Below, in pieces: positions 7,718 through 17,300 of a stretch of DNA of 55,401 nt. The translations under genes were made by a program, and so were the position numbers. The DNA is from Pirellulales bacterium. GTDB lineage: Bacteria; Planctomycetota; Planctomycetia; Pirellulales; JAIMBC01. Location: assembly GCA_023511675.1 (NCBI GenBank), contig JAIMBC010000004.1, positions 1-55,401 on the forward strand, read 5' to 3'. The notes beneath the pieces are model-generated. The model had not been told where the DNA came from. It worked only from the letters and a program-made list of their open reading frames with translations, and searched no databases. Positions within the stretch are counted from its first letter, which is position 1. Each line of letters starts with the position of its first letter.

Positions 7718-9462
7718 GCGATCGTGTCCTCGTTCGCGATAGGCAATCGGCACTCGAACAGTGTGCCGCCCTCGGGACGCGTCTGGGCGCGGAGCGAGCC
7801 TCCATGTGCTTCCACAATCGCCCGGCTGATTGCCAAACCCATACCCAGCCCGTCGCGCTTGGTGGTAAAAAACGGTTCGAATAATTGCTGAGGATCGATC
7901 GGCGGCAATCCCGGACCATTGTCGGACACGCGGACGACGAGCGTCTCGCCCTCCATCGCTGCGGTTAGTTCCACACGGCCCCCGTCGGGCGACTCCACAG
8001 CGGCCTCACACGCGTTGCGCAACAGATTCAACAACAATTGTTGCAATTGCAAGCGGTCGCCCTGGATGGGCGGCAGGGGATCAACCACGCTCGTTTGCAC
8101 TCGGACGCCCAAGCGCAGTGCCTCGCCCTCCAACAGCGACAGCACCTCATGTAACAGTGTGGGAAATTCCATCTTCACCGATTGCAGCTCGCGATTGCGG
8201 CTGAACGCTTGCAAACGCTTGAGGATTTCTCCAGCGCGCTCCACCTGTGCGGCAATGTGCGCAGCCCAATCTGCCCACTTGTCAAGTTGAGGCGGCCGGG
8301 CCGGATCCATGCTGGCCAGCATGGCTTCGGCATAGTTCTTGATTGCGTGCAACGGCTGGTTGACCTCGTGGGCAATGCCTGCCAGCAATGCTCCCATGGC
8401 CGATAGCCGGGCCAGGTGTTCCAGCTCCCGCCGCCGTTGCCGCTGTTGCTCTTCGGTACGGTGCAGCAACTCTTGTACACGATTGCGTTCGGTGACATCG
8501 CGGGAGATGAACCGGTAACCGCTGAATCGTCCCGCGGGGTCGAAGTGCACCACGCCGGTAGTTTCCAGGCAGACAAGGCGGCCATCCTTGTGCCGAAGGC
8601 GGTGCTCGAAGCATTGCACCGCACGCTGCCTGACTGCCCCCCTTGAAAGCCGTTGTTGCACTGCTTCCTTCTCCACAGCCGGAGAAAGATCCCAGAGCGT
8701 CCGTCCGACGATCTCTGCCGGCGCAAAGCCCAGCAAGGTCTCGACCCGGGGACTGGTGTAGGTGAACTCCCATCGCTCATTCACCTCCCACACCCAGTCG
8801 CCTGTGCTTTCCAGCAGACTGCGAAACCGCTCCTCGCTTTCTCGCAGAGTCTGCTGGGCGCGCTTGATCTCGGTCACATCGCGGGTGATGCCCAGCAAGG
8901 CCGCCACACGGCCGCTCGCGTCGCGCAGCGGCGCAGAACGCGACTGCACGGCGCGGCGCGTGCCTCGTAGGCCGACGATCTCGAACTCCACCTCACCGCT
9001 CTCACCCTGAAACACGCGTGACAGATGCTCTTGCAGCCGGTTGCGGTGTTCGGGCACCACCAGATCCCATACAACACGGCCCAGGATCTGCCCGCGCGAT
9101 TCCGCCTCGAGCATGGCCAGTCCCGCTGGGTTGATGTCAAGGAATCGCCCATCCGGCCCCAGTAGCTTGACACACTCGGGTTCCGTTTCCACGATCCGCT
9201 GATAAAGGTCGCTCGGCGACAGGCCGCCCAGCCGCGGCTGCGGCTCCGGCGCGCTGGCGGCCGCCATCAGCAGGCTGCCTAGCAGCAGCCACCACCTCTG
9301 CTGGCTCTCTGCCACGCAGGTCGCCCAAGGTATCAGGCCCAATCCAACTCCAATGCAAAAAGCCCAACGGATGGACCCTCTGCCCACGGCGTACCAATGT
9401 GGCCAGCCATTGTCCAGACGCAACACCTGGTCTGGCAAGGCGATACGCTTCGGTATCCGCAT
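7714..9462 (-). CDS. PAS-domain sensor histidine kinase
   Basis: A 582-residue kinase. Near the N-terminus two short hydrophobic stretches (F-C-I-G-V-G-L-G-L-I-P-W and W-W-L-L-L-G-S-L-L-M-A-A-A) form a membrane anchor. Two PAS/PAC domains follow (about 80-200 and 205-330), each ending in the typical G-I-T-R-D-V-T or I-S-R-D-V-T-E-R-N. The dimerisation domain holds the phospho-acceptor His in G-I-A-H-E-V-N-Q-P-L, and the ATPase domain shows N-L-L-R-N-A-C-E-A, D-N-G-P-G-L and G-L-G-M-G-L-A-I. Only one membrane hairpin and cytoplasmic PAS domains suggest an internal redox or ligand signal. ATG 9462 is preferred to an upstream TTG at 9489. Confidence 0.92.
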   Translation of the reverse strand: MRIPKRIALPDQVLRLDNGWPHWYAVGRGSIRWAFCIGVGLGLIPWATCVAESQQRWWLLLGSLLMAAASAPEPQPRLGGLSPSDLYQRIVETEPECVKLLGPDGRFLDINPAGLAMLEAESRGQILGRVVWDLVVPEHRNRLQEHLSRVFQGESGEVEFEIVGLRGTRRAVQSRSAPLRDASGRVAALLGITRDVTEIKRAQQTLRESEERFRSLLESTGDWVWEVNERWEFTYTSPRVETLLGFAPAEIVGRTLWDLSPAVEKEAVQQRLSRGAVRQRAVQCFEHRLRHKDGRLVCLETTGVVHFDPAGRFSGYRFISRDVTERNRVQELLHRTEEQQRQRRRELEHLARLSAMGALLAGIAHEVNQPLHAIKNYAEAMLASMDPARPPQLDKWADWAAHIAAQVERAGEILKRLQAFSRNRELQSVKMEFPTLLHEVLSLLEGEALRLGVRVQTSVVDPLPPIQGDRLQLQQLLLNLLRNACEAAVESPDGGRVELTAAMEGETLVVRVSDNGPGLPPIDPQQLFEPFFTTKRDGLGMGLAISRAIVEAHGGSLRAQTRPEGGTLFECRLPIANEDTIA

Positions 9463-9831
9463 GGGAGGAATACTGCCTTCGACCTGCAAACCCTGTTCGG
9501 AGGGAAACGTGTGTAGGCGAGAATGTCAGGGCTGAGGCGGGTACTCCAGGCCGCCTCGCCGCACGCAGAAAGAAAAACCCCGCCGCTTACGCATGGCAAG
9601 ACGGCGGGGCCGGAACAGAGAAGAGGCCGCTTCTAAAACCTCGTGCTACTGGGATGAAGACGTATAAACCTCTGTTACGCAGTCTGGCTGTCGGACGCCA
9701 CCATGCGGTATGATGCGGCCGACAACACTCCTGATGATACCAACTCCTTCACCCATGTCTAGCGGTTGTGAGCCGAAAATCTGCCCACGGCTTGTCGGCA
9801 TCGGCACCAACAGGCAGATAGCCCATTGCAG
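9463..9831. other. divergent intergenic region upstream of kinase and phosphatase genes
   Basis: 369 bases between the divergent kinase (minus) and inositol phosphatase (plus) genes. It must contain both promoters. Apart from the terminator-like hairpin at 9569-9609 I see no gene here. Confidence 0.5.
9569..9609 (-). terminator. intrinsic terminator-like hairpin in the kinase leader
   Basis: On the minus strand an 8-bp GC stem (CCCCGCCG at 9602-9609 and CGGCGGGG at 9578-9585) is followed directly by TTTTTCTTTC. This is a classic Rho-independent shape, placed about 115 bases upstream of the kinase start on the same strand. There is no minus-strand gene upstream for it to end, so it may be an attenuator in the leader or the end of a small RNA. 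Confidence 0.6.
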
Positions 9832-10635
9832 ATGATGGAGCCCGCCAGCTTTCGCCCTGTTTGTGAACATGCCGCACGCTCTGCCGGCGAGTCGTTGCTT
9901 GCCTGGCGCAGCAAGGCTGCGGCGCGTGAAAAAGGCCCCAAGGATCTGGTGACCGAGGCCGATCTCGCCAGCCAGCAGCTCATCCGCCGAATGCTCTTGG
10001 AGGCGCACCCCGACCATGGGTTTCTCGGGGAGGAGCAGTCCAGCGAGGCCCCCTTGCACGACCGGAGGGAGTACCAGTGGATTGTCGATCCGCTCGATGG
10101 GACGACGAACTACGTGCATGGACTGCCTCACTACGCCGTTTCCATTGCCCTCGAGCACGGCGGGCAGCTCCTGGTGGGTACCGTTTACGATCCCGTGACG
10201 CAAGAGTGCTTTACGGCCGTTCGTGGCCAGGGAGCCTACCTAAATGGCCAGCCGCTGCGCGTCAGCCAGACCGCCAGCATGCAGCAGGCGTTGGTGGCCG
10301 TCAGCTTTCCCACCGTTGTGCAGCGCGATGCACTGGAAGTACGCCAGTTTCTGGAGGTGCTTCCCGCGTGCCGAGCCATGCGGCGTCTGGGCTGTTCTTC
10401 ATTGAACCTGGCTTACCTGGCGGCAGGCCGCTTTGACGCCTATTGGGCCGCGAGCACCAAGGTGTGGGATATTGCCGCTGGCGTGCTGTTAGTACAAGAG
10501 GCTGGGGGGCAGGTTTCGGGCCTCGACGGCGGTCCGCTGGACGTGTATCAGGGCCACTTTGCTGCGGCCGCCACGCCAGAGTTGCACGCAGAGTTGTTGG
10601 AAATGCTGCAGCGGGCGGGGCGAGCAAAGAGTTAG
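9832..10635 (+). CDS. inositol monophosphatase family protein
   Basis: A 267-residue Mg2+-dependent phosphatase of the inositol monophosphatase/SuhB family. Metal-binding motifs are present: G-F-L-G-E-E, then W-I-V-D-P-L-D-G-T-T-N-Y-V-H-G-L-P, and the C-terminal V-W-D-I-A-A-G-V-L-L-V-Q-E-A-G-G. Length is normal for the family. Possible substrates are inositol phosphate, histidinol phosphate or 3'-phosphoadenosine phosphate; the sequence does not decide. ATG 9832 or 9835 is preferred to a TTG at 9826. Transcribed divergently from the kinase. Confidence 0.92.
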   Translation: MMEPASFRPVCEHAARSAGESLLAWRSKAAAREKGPKDLVTEADLASQQLIRRMLLEAHPDHGFLGEEQSSEAPLHDRREYQWIVDPLDGTTNYVHGLPHYAVSIALEHGGQLLVGTVYDPVTQECFTAVRGQGAYLNGQPLRVSQTASMQQALVAVSFPTVVQRDALEVRQFLEVLPACRAMRRLGCSSLNLAYLAAGRFDAYWAASTKVWDIAAGVLLVQEAGGQVSGLDGGPLDVYQGHFAAAATPELHAELLEMLQRAGRAKS

Positions 10636-11079
10636 CACGGCATCCCCGGCCTGGCATGCTGGCCGGTGTGCGCATGCAAGCAGACGCAGTGAAGGCTGCA
10701 AACAACCAGCCCCCAGCAAGGCTAGGACTTCAGCGAGGCCGGAGTTCCAACGAGGGTACGTCCCCGCCGAGACAGGTACTGGTGGAGGGAGGGGCTAACA
10801 GGCGGCAAGGCCCACGTTGCCTGAGTAGAAGGAGCGCAGCCGGCCGTGACCTCGACTGTGGCGGGTGCACATGAAGGCTTGAGGTTTACGCATCCCTGGC
10901 AAGTGTTGCGTTTGCCCGGTTCGTCCAATCGCTGCGGGTCGAATGGTACTAAATGCCGGGGGCGTTGATTACACTAGAGCGTAGGCGGGGTGGTTGGTCG
11001 ATGGGGTGTGGCAGCTTCCCTGGCGGCCAACCGAGGCGGGCATGCCTGATGTGCCGGATTGCGTAAGCACGTGAACCGA
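10636..11079. other. intergenic region before the giant-protein operon
   Basis: 444 bases without a convincing gene. It begins with a hairpin, CCGGCC (10646-10651) and GGCCGG (10661-10666), that could end the phosphatase transcript, and contains TACACT near 10967, a possible -10 element for the giant-protein operon (weak, inferred by eye). Confidence 0.4.
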
Positions 11080-14000
11080 ATGCTCTCCATGACGCTGCAC
11101 CGAGGCCGAGGCGGATGGGGCGGCTTCTTGCTGGCCGCGCTGGCAGCCATGATGGGGGTCTGCGCCGGTGGGAGCCGGGCCTGCCTGGCCCAGGCGGGGG
11201 AGCAAGGCAGTGAGCCGGAGGCGCCCGCTGCCGTGGCCCCTGAGACCCTTGACATCTTTCTGATACCGGACAAGGAAGGCCGCTTGCAGCCGATGATCGG
11301 CTGGAAGCTGGAGGATTTTGAGCGACTACGGGCACTTGAAGCACAGCTTGGCCAGGTGCAGCAACCGCCTGGCGTGCGGGTGGAGCAATTCAACCTGGTA
11401 GGGCAGGCGGCCGAAAAGCACGCGGAACTCGAGGCCACGCTGGTGGCTGGGGCCAGCCAGGAAGAGTGGGTACGCGTGCCCTTGCGGCTGGGAACGGCGG
11501 TGCTGAGGGCCCCCGGCCGCTACGAGGGACCAGGGGAGGCGATGCTCAGCTACGACGAGGCGAAGCAACAATACGTGGCATGGTTTCGAGGTCGGGGGGA
11601 TGAACCGCACCGCCTGAGCCTGCCGTTGCTGGTGCCGCTGCAAGCCACAGCGGGCCGGACGGTACTGCGATTTGCGGCGCCGCGAGCGGTCGTTTCGGGC
11701 CTGGTGTTGCAAGTCCCCGGCCAGGTGGGAGCAGTGGAGACAAGCGGGGGCGCCGTGATAGAAGATGTGTTGCACACGGAGGCAGCGACGACGGTGCGCG
11801 TCGCTGGGGTCGCGGGACAGTTCGAATTATCCTGGAGTCAGTCTGGAGGGGAGTCGCCGCGCGCGGCGGCTGCATTGGAAGCGATTGGGCGGATTGTGGT
11901 CCAGGTGGACGGCCGCACGGTGGTCAGTCAGGCCCAGCTCACCGTGCGCAGCTTTGGCGGCGAGTTCGATCAGTTCCAGGTGCGGTTGCCGCCACATGCC
12001 GCGCTGGTGCCCTCCTCGAACCGAGATTACACGGTGGAACCGGTGGGGGAAGCGGACGCGTCCGGCCGCCAAACGGTTCTCGTAAGGCTGGGCAGCAAGA
12101 CCAGCGAGCCGGCCGTGGTGCGGCTCGATGTGCAGCAGGCATTTACCAGCACGGCAGCCGATGAACTGTTGGAGCTGGGAGGTTTCGAGGTTCCAGGAGC
12201 GCTGCGCCAGTGGGGCCAGGTGGCCGTACAAGTGGCGGAAGAGCTACAGGTCGACTGGGGCGAGCTGCGCTTGGTACGCACGCTGGACGAACTGCCCGCT
12301 GACCTGCAGATGCCTGCGGTGGCAGCAGCTTTCGAGTACTTTGGGCAGCCGTATTCGCTGCCGCTGCGCGTGGCGCCGCGGGCGACGCTGGTGAGTGTGG
12401 ACCCGAAGTACAAAGTCTGGGTCGGCCCCGACTCCCTGGAGCTGGAGGCTCGGCTGCGCGTCCGCGTGCTGGGGGCACGACTCACTCGGCTGGAGGTAGA
12501 ACTGGCCGGCTGGCAGCTTGATCCAGCCAGTTTGGGGCCTGCTGCCTCCATCGACCTGGCGCGCCTCGATGTCTCCGACCCCTCGTATGTGGCGGTACCG
12601 CTGGCGCATCCCGTGCAGGGAGACCTGGAACTGGTGCTGAAAGCCGTGCGCGCCGCTCCGGGGGGAAGCATCGAATTCGCCCTGCCGCGGCCGCGCGCGC
12701 AATTCATAGGGCCGGCACAACTCGACATCGTGCCTGCCGGCAATGTCGTGCTTCGACCCTCAGCAGCGGAGTTAGCCGGCCTTAGCCCTCTGGGCGCCGG
12801 CAGCTCCACATCGCTCGATCCCCAGAGCGAGCCGCGCAGCTACCGGGCCGACGTGGCCACGGCCCGCTTTGTGGCTGAGCGCAGCGTCGTCAGCCGACGA
12901 ATCGCGGCCAGGGCCCAAACGCAGCTTGAGTGCCGCAACGATCGTCTGCTGGTGCAGCAGGAGCTGGAGTTTCAGGTAGACAACGAGCCGTTGGGGGAGC
13001 TGGAACTGGTCGGGCCGCTCACCCTGTCTAAGGTGGACGAACTGACCCTCACGTTGGATGGGCAGACGCTGCCGCTTGCCACCCCCGAGGAACGGCAGGT
13101 TGAGAAGGCTGCCGTGTGGCGGGTGCCCCTTGCCGAACCGCGGCTCGGCCGCCTTACGCTGCACGCCCAGTACGCGCTGCCGATAGCAGACCAAAGCGGG
13201 GCGGGGCCTGTAGCCGTGCTGCTGCCGATGTTCATGCCCGCCGCCGGCACGCTGCTGGAGAACCAGCTCGTCGTCGCGTCCGCCGACAATGTGCATGCAG
13301 AAGTCGCGGATCCAGCCTGGTCGGCTGCGGACGCGCCTGCCTCGGCGCAAGGAGCAGGCAACCGTTGGCAGGCGGTGGCGTCGGAACGGCGTTACGAGGT
13401 GCAGCTCCGCATCCGGCGCGTCGAACGGCGCTCCCTGGCACCCACCGTGGTCAGCCGTGCCTGGGTGCAGACCTGGTTCGGTACCCGCAATCGGCAAGAC
13501 CGCGCTGTGTACCGCTTCAGCACGACACAGAGCGTGGTGCGCCTGCGCGTTCCCCGCGACTGCACTGTGGTGCAAGTGCTGCTCGACGGCCGGACGCAGG
13601 TGCCGCGCCTCGGGCGGACTGCGGAGGAGCTGCTGCTGGCGCTCCCCTCCACGCAGCGGCGGGACCAGGCTCACGTGCTCGATGTTCGCTACCGATTTGA
13701 TCAGCGAGGGCCCCGCGGCGGACCGTTGGTGCTAGGCTTGCCCCAATGGGACTCGGACGTGGCCGTGCACCGCCTGTACTGGCAACTGGTGTTGCCGTAC
13801 GACGAGTTGCTGGTGCTCGATCCGCCCTCCCTCTCTCCCGAGTACGAGTGGCGGTGGCAGGCCCTGTATCTCTCTCGCCGGCCGCTATGGGAGCAGAAGG
13901 ACCTGGAAGACTGGTGCGGTGCGCAGCGAGAGCCGGCATTGCCCGCGGCGTCGCGCCGCTATGTGTTTAGTGCATTGGGTATACCAACCGAAGTGCGGCT

Positions 14001-14391
14001 CACGACCCTTACTCGCAGCATGGGAGTGCTGTTGGCGGCGGGCCTTGTGCTGTGTTGCGGGCTGTTGTTGTTGTACGCGCCGAGGCTGCGGCATCCCGCC
14101 TTGTTGCTGGTGGGGGCGGTGTTGTTGGCGGCAGCCGGCGGCCTGTACCCTGAAGCGGCCCTGCTCGGCATCCAGGGGGCGACGCCAGGGCTTGTGCTGG
14201 TGCTAATTGCGGTTGTGCTGCAAGCCCGGCTGGGCCGGCGGCGCTCGGAGGAATCGCGGCGATGGCTTGTCGCCACGGAGTGGCGCCGCCCCTCGAGCGT
14301 GCGGCGCGGTGCCGTGCGAACCGGCGGAGAACTCTCCACGGAGACGGCGCCAGGAAGCGAAGGGCTGATCGTCTCGGGTGGCGGCTCATGA
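11080..14391 (+). CDS. giant exported membrane-anchored protein, module 1 (unknown function)
   Basis: A 1103-residue protein I do not recognise by name. It opens with a signal peptide (G-F-L-L-A-A-L-A-A-M-M-G-V-C-A, cleavage after L-A-Q-A), then a segment D-I-F-L-I-P-D-K-E-G-R, followed by W-K-L-E-D-F-E-R-L-R-A-L-E-A, and about 900 residues of beta-rich sequence with many L-x-L-x-V strands. It ends in three hydrophobic helices (nt 14020-14220) and a short basic tail, so the bulk should lie outside the cytoplasmic membrane. The start is unclear: TTG 11059, GTG 11071 and ATG 11080 are in frame; the ATG is chosen. Its end overlaps the next gene by ATGA, and the modules of that protein resemble it. 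Confidence 0.8.
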   Translation: MLSMTLHRGRGGWGGFLLAALAAMMGVCAGGSRACLAQAGEQGSEPEAPAAVAPETLDIFLIPDKEGRLQPMIGWKLEDFERLRALEAQLGQVQQPPGVRVEQFNLVGQAAEKHAELEATLVAGASQEEWVRVPLRLGTAVLRAPGRYEGPGEAMLSYDEAKQQYVAWFRGRGDEPHRLSLPLLVPLQATAGRTVLRFAAPRAVVSGLVLQVPGQVGAVETSGGAVIEDVLHTEAATTVRVAGVAGQFELSWSQSGGESPRAAAALEAIGRIVVQVDGRTVVSQAQLTVRSFGGEFDQFQVRLPPHAALVPSSNRDYTVEPVGEADASGRQTVLVRLGSKTSEPAVVRLDVQQAFTSTAADELLELGGFEVPGALRQWGQVAVQVAEELQVDWGELRLVRTLDELPADLQMPAVAAAFEYFGQPYSLPLRVAPRATLVSVDPKYKVWVGPDSLELEARLRVRVLGARLTRLEVELAGWQLDPASLGPAASIDLARLDVSDPSYVAVPLAHPVQGDLELVLKAVRAAPGGSIEFALPRPRAQFIGPAQLDIVPAGNVVLRPSAAELAGLSPLGAGSSTSLDPQSEPRSYRADVATARFVAERSVVSRRIAARAQTQLECRNDRLLVQQELEFQVDNEPLGELELVGPLTLSKVDELTLTLDGQTLPLATPEERQVEKAAVWRVPLAEPRLGRLTLHAQYALPIADQSGAGPVAVLLPMFMPAAGTLLENQLVVASADNVHAEVADPAWSAADAPASAQGAGNRWQAVASERRYEVQLRIRRVERRSLAPTVVSRAWVQTWFGTRNRQDRAVYRFSTTQSVVRLRVPRDCTVVQVLLDGRTQVPRLGRTAEELLLALPSTQRRDQAHVLDVRYRFDQRGPRGGPLVLGLPQWDSDVAVHRLYWQLVLPYDELLVLDPPSLSPEYEWRWQALYLSRRPLWEQKDLEDWCGAQREPALPAASRRYVFSALGIPTEVRLTTLTRSMGVLLAAGLVLCCGLLLLYAPRLRHPALLLVGAVLLAAAGGLYPEAALLGIQGATPGLVLVLIAVVLQARLGRRRSEESRRWLVATEWRRPSSVRRGAVRTGGELSTETAPGSEGLIVSGGGS

Positions 14392-17300
14392 GGCTCGCCC
14401 GTCGGTCGGCAGGAATTGTGCTGGTGCTGGCCGCCTGGCTTGCCAGTGCCAGCCTGGCGGTGTCTGGACAGCCGCTGCGCTTTCGCCGCCTGTTTGCGCC
14501 CGCAGACCGCCCCGAACTTTGGCCGCGCGACAGCGACCGCTATGTCCCCATGGAAGCAGCGGAGTTTGAAGAGCTTGTCGAGCTGTTGCGCGGAGTACCC
14601 CCCGGCATGCCCGACCTGGGCCGCGCCCGCCTCGTCCATGCCGAGTATGAGGGCCGACTCGTCGAACCCGATTTGCTGCAAGGGCGGGCCATCCTCCAGT
14701 TCGAACACGACGGAGGAGAGCCGGTGCTTGCCCGCCTCGACGGCTGGGAAATCTGCTTGGCCTCGGCCGCCTGGGAGGAGATCGATGGTCCCCCCGCCCT
14801 GATCGGCGCAGGGCCGGACCAAACGCCGCTTTTGCTCGTGGAACGCTCGGGCCGGCTGGTGGCTTCCTGGACCCTGCGTGGGCAAATCGAGGGAGAAGGG
14901 GCAGTCAGCTTTCCGTTGGCGCTGGCCCGGACCGCCGTTTCGAGCTTGGCTCTGGAGCTGCCGATACCGTTGGCACCCGCCTTCTCAGCAGGTATCAGCC
15001 GCGAGGTACCGGCTGTTGCAGAAGGTTGGCGGCGCTGGCGTGTGGATTTGGGAGGGACGCGCTCCCTCCGCGTGCTGGTGGCCGGCAGCCAGGCCCAGCC
15101 GCATCAGCGGCGGCTGACCTTGGTGGAAGAGCAAACGACATATGATGTGTCTCCGCTGGGGGTGGACGTGCTGTCGCAGTTTACGCTGGATGTGCATCAC
15201 GAGCCGCTAGAGCGGCTCTCCTTATCGCTGGATCCGGGTTTGGAACTCGTGGCGGTGCGCTACGCCGATGTGCCCCTGGCGTGGAAGCTGGACGAGCAGG
15301 CCGAGCCGCTTGTCCGACGTGCCCTGGTGGAACTGCCGGAGCCGGTGCTGGGCACCGGCCGAGTATTGCGCGTGGCGGCCGTAGCGCCCGTGGCCATGGA
15401 TCAGCGCTGGCGTCTGCCGCGCGTGCGGGTAGAGCAGGCCATCTGGCAGGCGGGGCGGATGCATGTACTGGTGCGGGCGCCGCTGGAGGCGAGCGAACTC
15501 GAACCGGTGATGTGCCGGCAGAGCGGTGCGGGGCCGCTTGCGGGAGGCATCGCAGGCGAGATGTTCGAGTTAGATGCCTTTTCGCCCGATGCCGCGGTGG
15601 AGCTGGCGGTTGCCCGGCCGCCTCGTCTGCCGAGCGTGCATGCTGCCGCCGTGGTCAGCGTGGCGCCGGATGAACTGCAACAGCAGGTGCAACTGTGGCT
15701 GAGCTGGAATTCAGCACGGCCCCGCACGGTCGAACTGCAAGTGGCACCTGGCTGGCTGATTGAGGATGTGGCCGGCACTCCGCCGGAGGCTTGGGGCCAG
15801 TGGGAGTTCGTGCCGCAGCCGAACGCCGGAGGTCTGTTACGTCTGCCGTTGGCAGTAGGGCAGGAGGCCGGCGCGGCTGTCAGTCTGACGGTAAAAGGCC
15901 GGCGCCCGCGGGCTGCGGGAGAGGATGTGATCGCCGGCCAAGCGCTGGAGATGCTGCGATTCTCCCAGGTTCGCCCGGCTACAAGCTATCTGTTGTTGCG
16001 GAGCCTGGGACCCTACGAGCTGCATCGCGAGCCGGAGGAGCTGAACGAAGCCGTCGATCGGACCCAGCTTCCCGAGGAGGTGGCGCTGCTGTTCCAGGGG
16101 GTACAAGGCTTGCCAGTGCGCCTGGCGGCGCGTGCCACCCCCTGGCAGGTGCGGCTCGTTCCCCACCCCCCACGCTACCGCGCTCGCATCCACCTCGAGA
16201 CGCACGTCCGCGGCGACGAAATGCTGGAGCATGCCCGCCTGTACTGCCAGCCCGGCAAGTCACCCCTGGACCGCGTGCTCGTGCACTTCACGCAGCGCAG
16301 CCCCACGGCCCCGCAGTGGACGATCGATGTGCGACGCGGCCAGACCTTCACCGTGCGGCGCCTTTCCGACGAGGAGACCCTCGCGCTCGCCGTCAATCCG
16401 CAGGGCGAAACGTGGGAGGTGTCGCTGGAGCCCCCCCGCGATGGCCCGCTGCAGATTCAGGCCCGCCGCCGCCTGCCGCGTGCCAGCACCGCTTCTCTGG
16501 CTCTCGTGTCAGCGCCGCAGGCAGAAGATCAGCAGGGCCTGCTGATCATCCGCTCTTCACCGGCACAGCCTCTGAGGATCGAGAACACGCGGCTAGCCCC
16601 CGCCATGCTCCCCACCCACGATGAATCCGTAGATCTGTGCGCCGCCCTCCGCTACGACCCCGCCCGCGAGTCAGCGCCCGGCCTCCAAGCAGCCGTGCGC
16701 ATTCACGCTCTCGACCCCAGCAGCCAGCCGGCGCGTACGTATGTCTCCGATTTGCGTGTGGACTCGTTCGCAGAGAGTTCCGGCCGCACGCGGCACCGGC
16801 TGGCAGCCATGATTCGAAGCGGCGGCCACACCTCGTGCAGCCTGATGCTGCCGCAGGGCGCACGCGTCCTGAGCGTGAGGACCAATGGCCAGCTTGTGCG
16901 GTCCGCCCGCGACGGCCAGAAGCTGAGCGTGCCGCTCGATCCTGGCCGGCGGTGGCAGCGGCTGGCAGTGGAGTATGAAACCGCCGGGCCAACGGTGCGG
17001 CTGATGTCGCGGTGGCAGGCGTCGTGGCCCGTCTTCGATCTGCCCGTAGCGCAGCGATCGTGGACCTTGTGGCTGCCGCCAGCACTGGTCTGCGTACGGC
17101 CGTCGATGGCTCTGCAACTGTCGCCCAGCGTGTGGCTGCCACGGTTGTTTGGTGGGTTGGCACGCGGCGAAGGGGAGGCGTTTTTCCATCCCCTTTCCTT
17201 GGCGAGTTGGCGTGCGGCGGTGGTTGCGGCAATCGAGCGGCTTTCCTCGGGAGGCGTGGAGGCGGAAGTGCCAGCGTCGCCTTATCGAGGCTGGCGGGCC

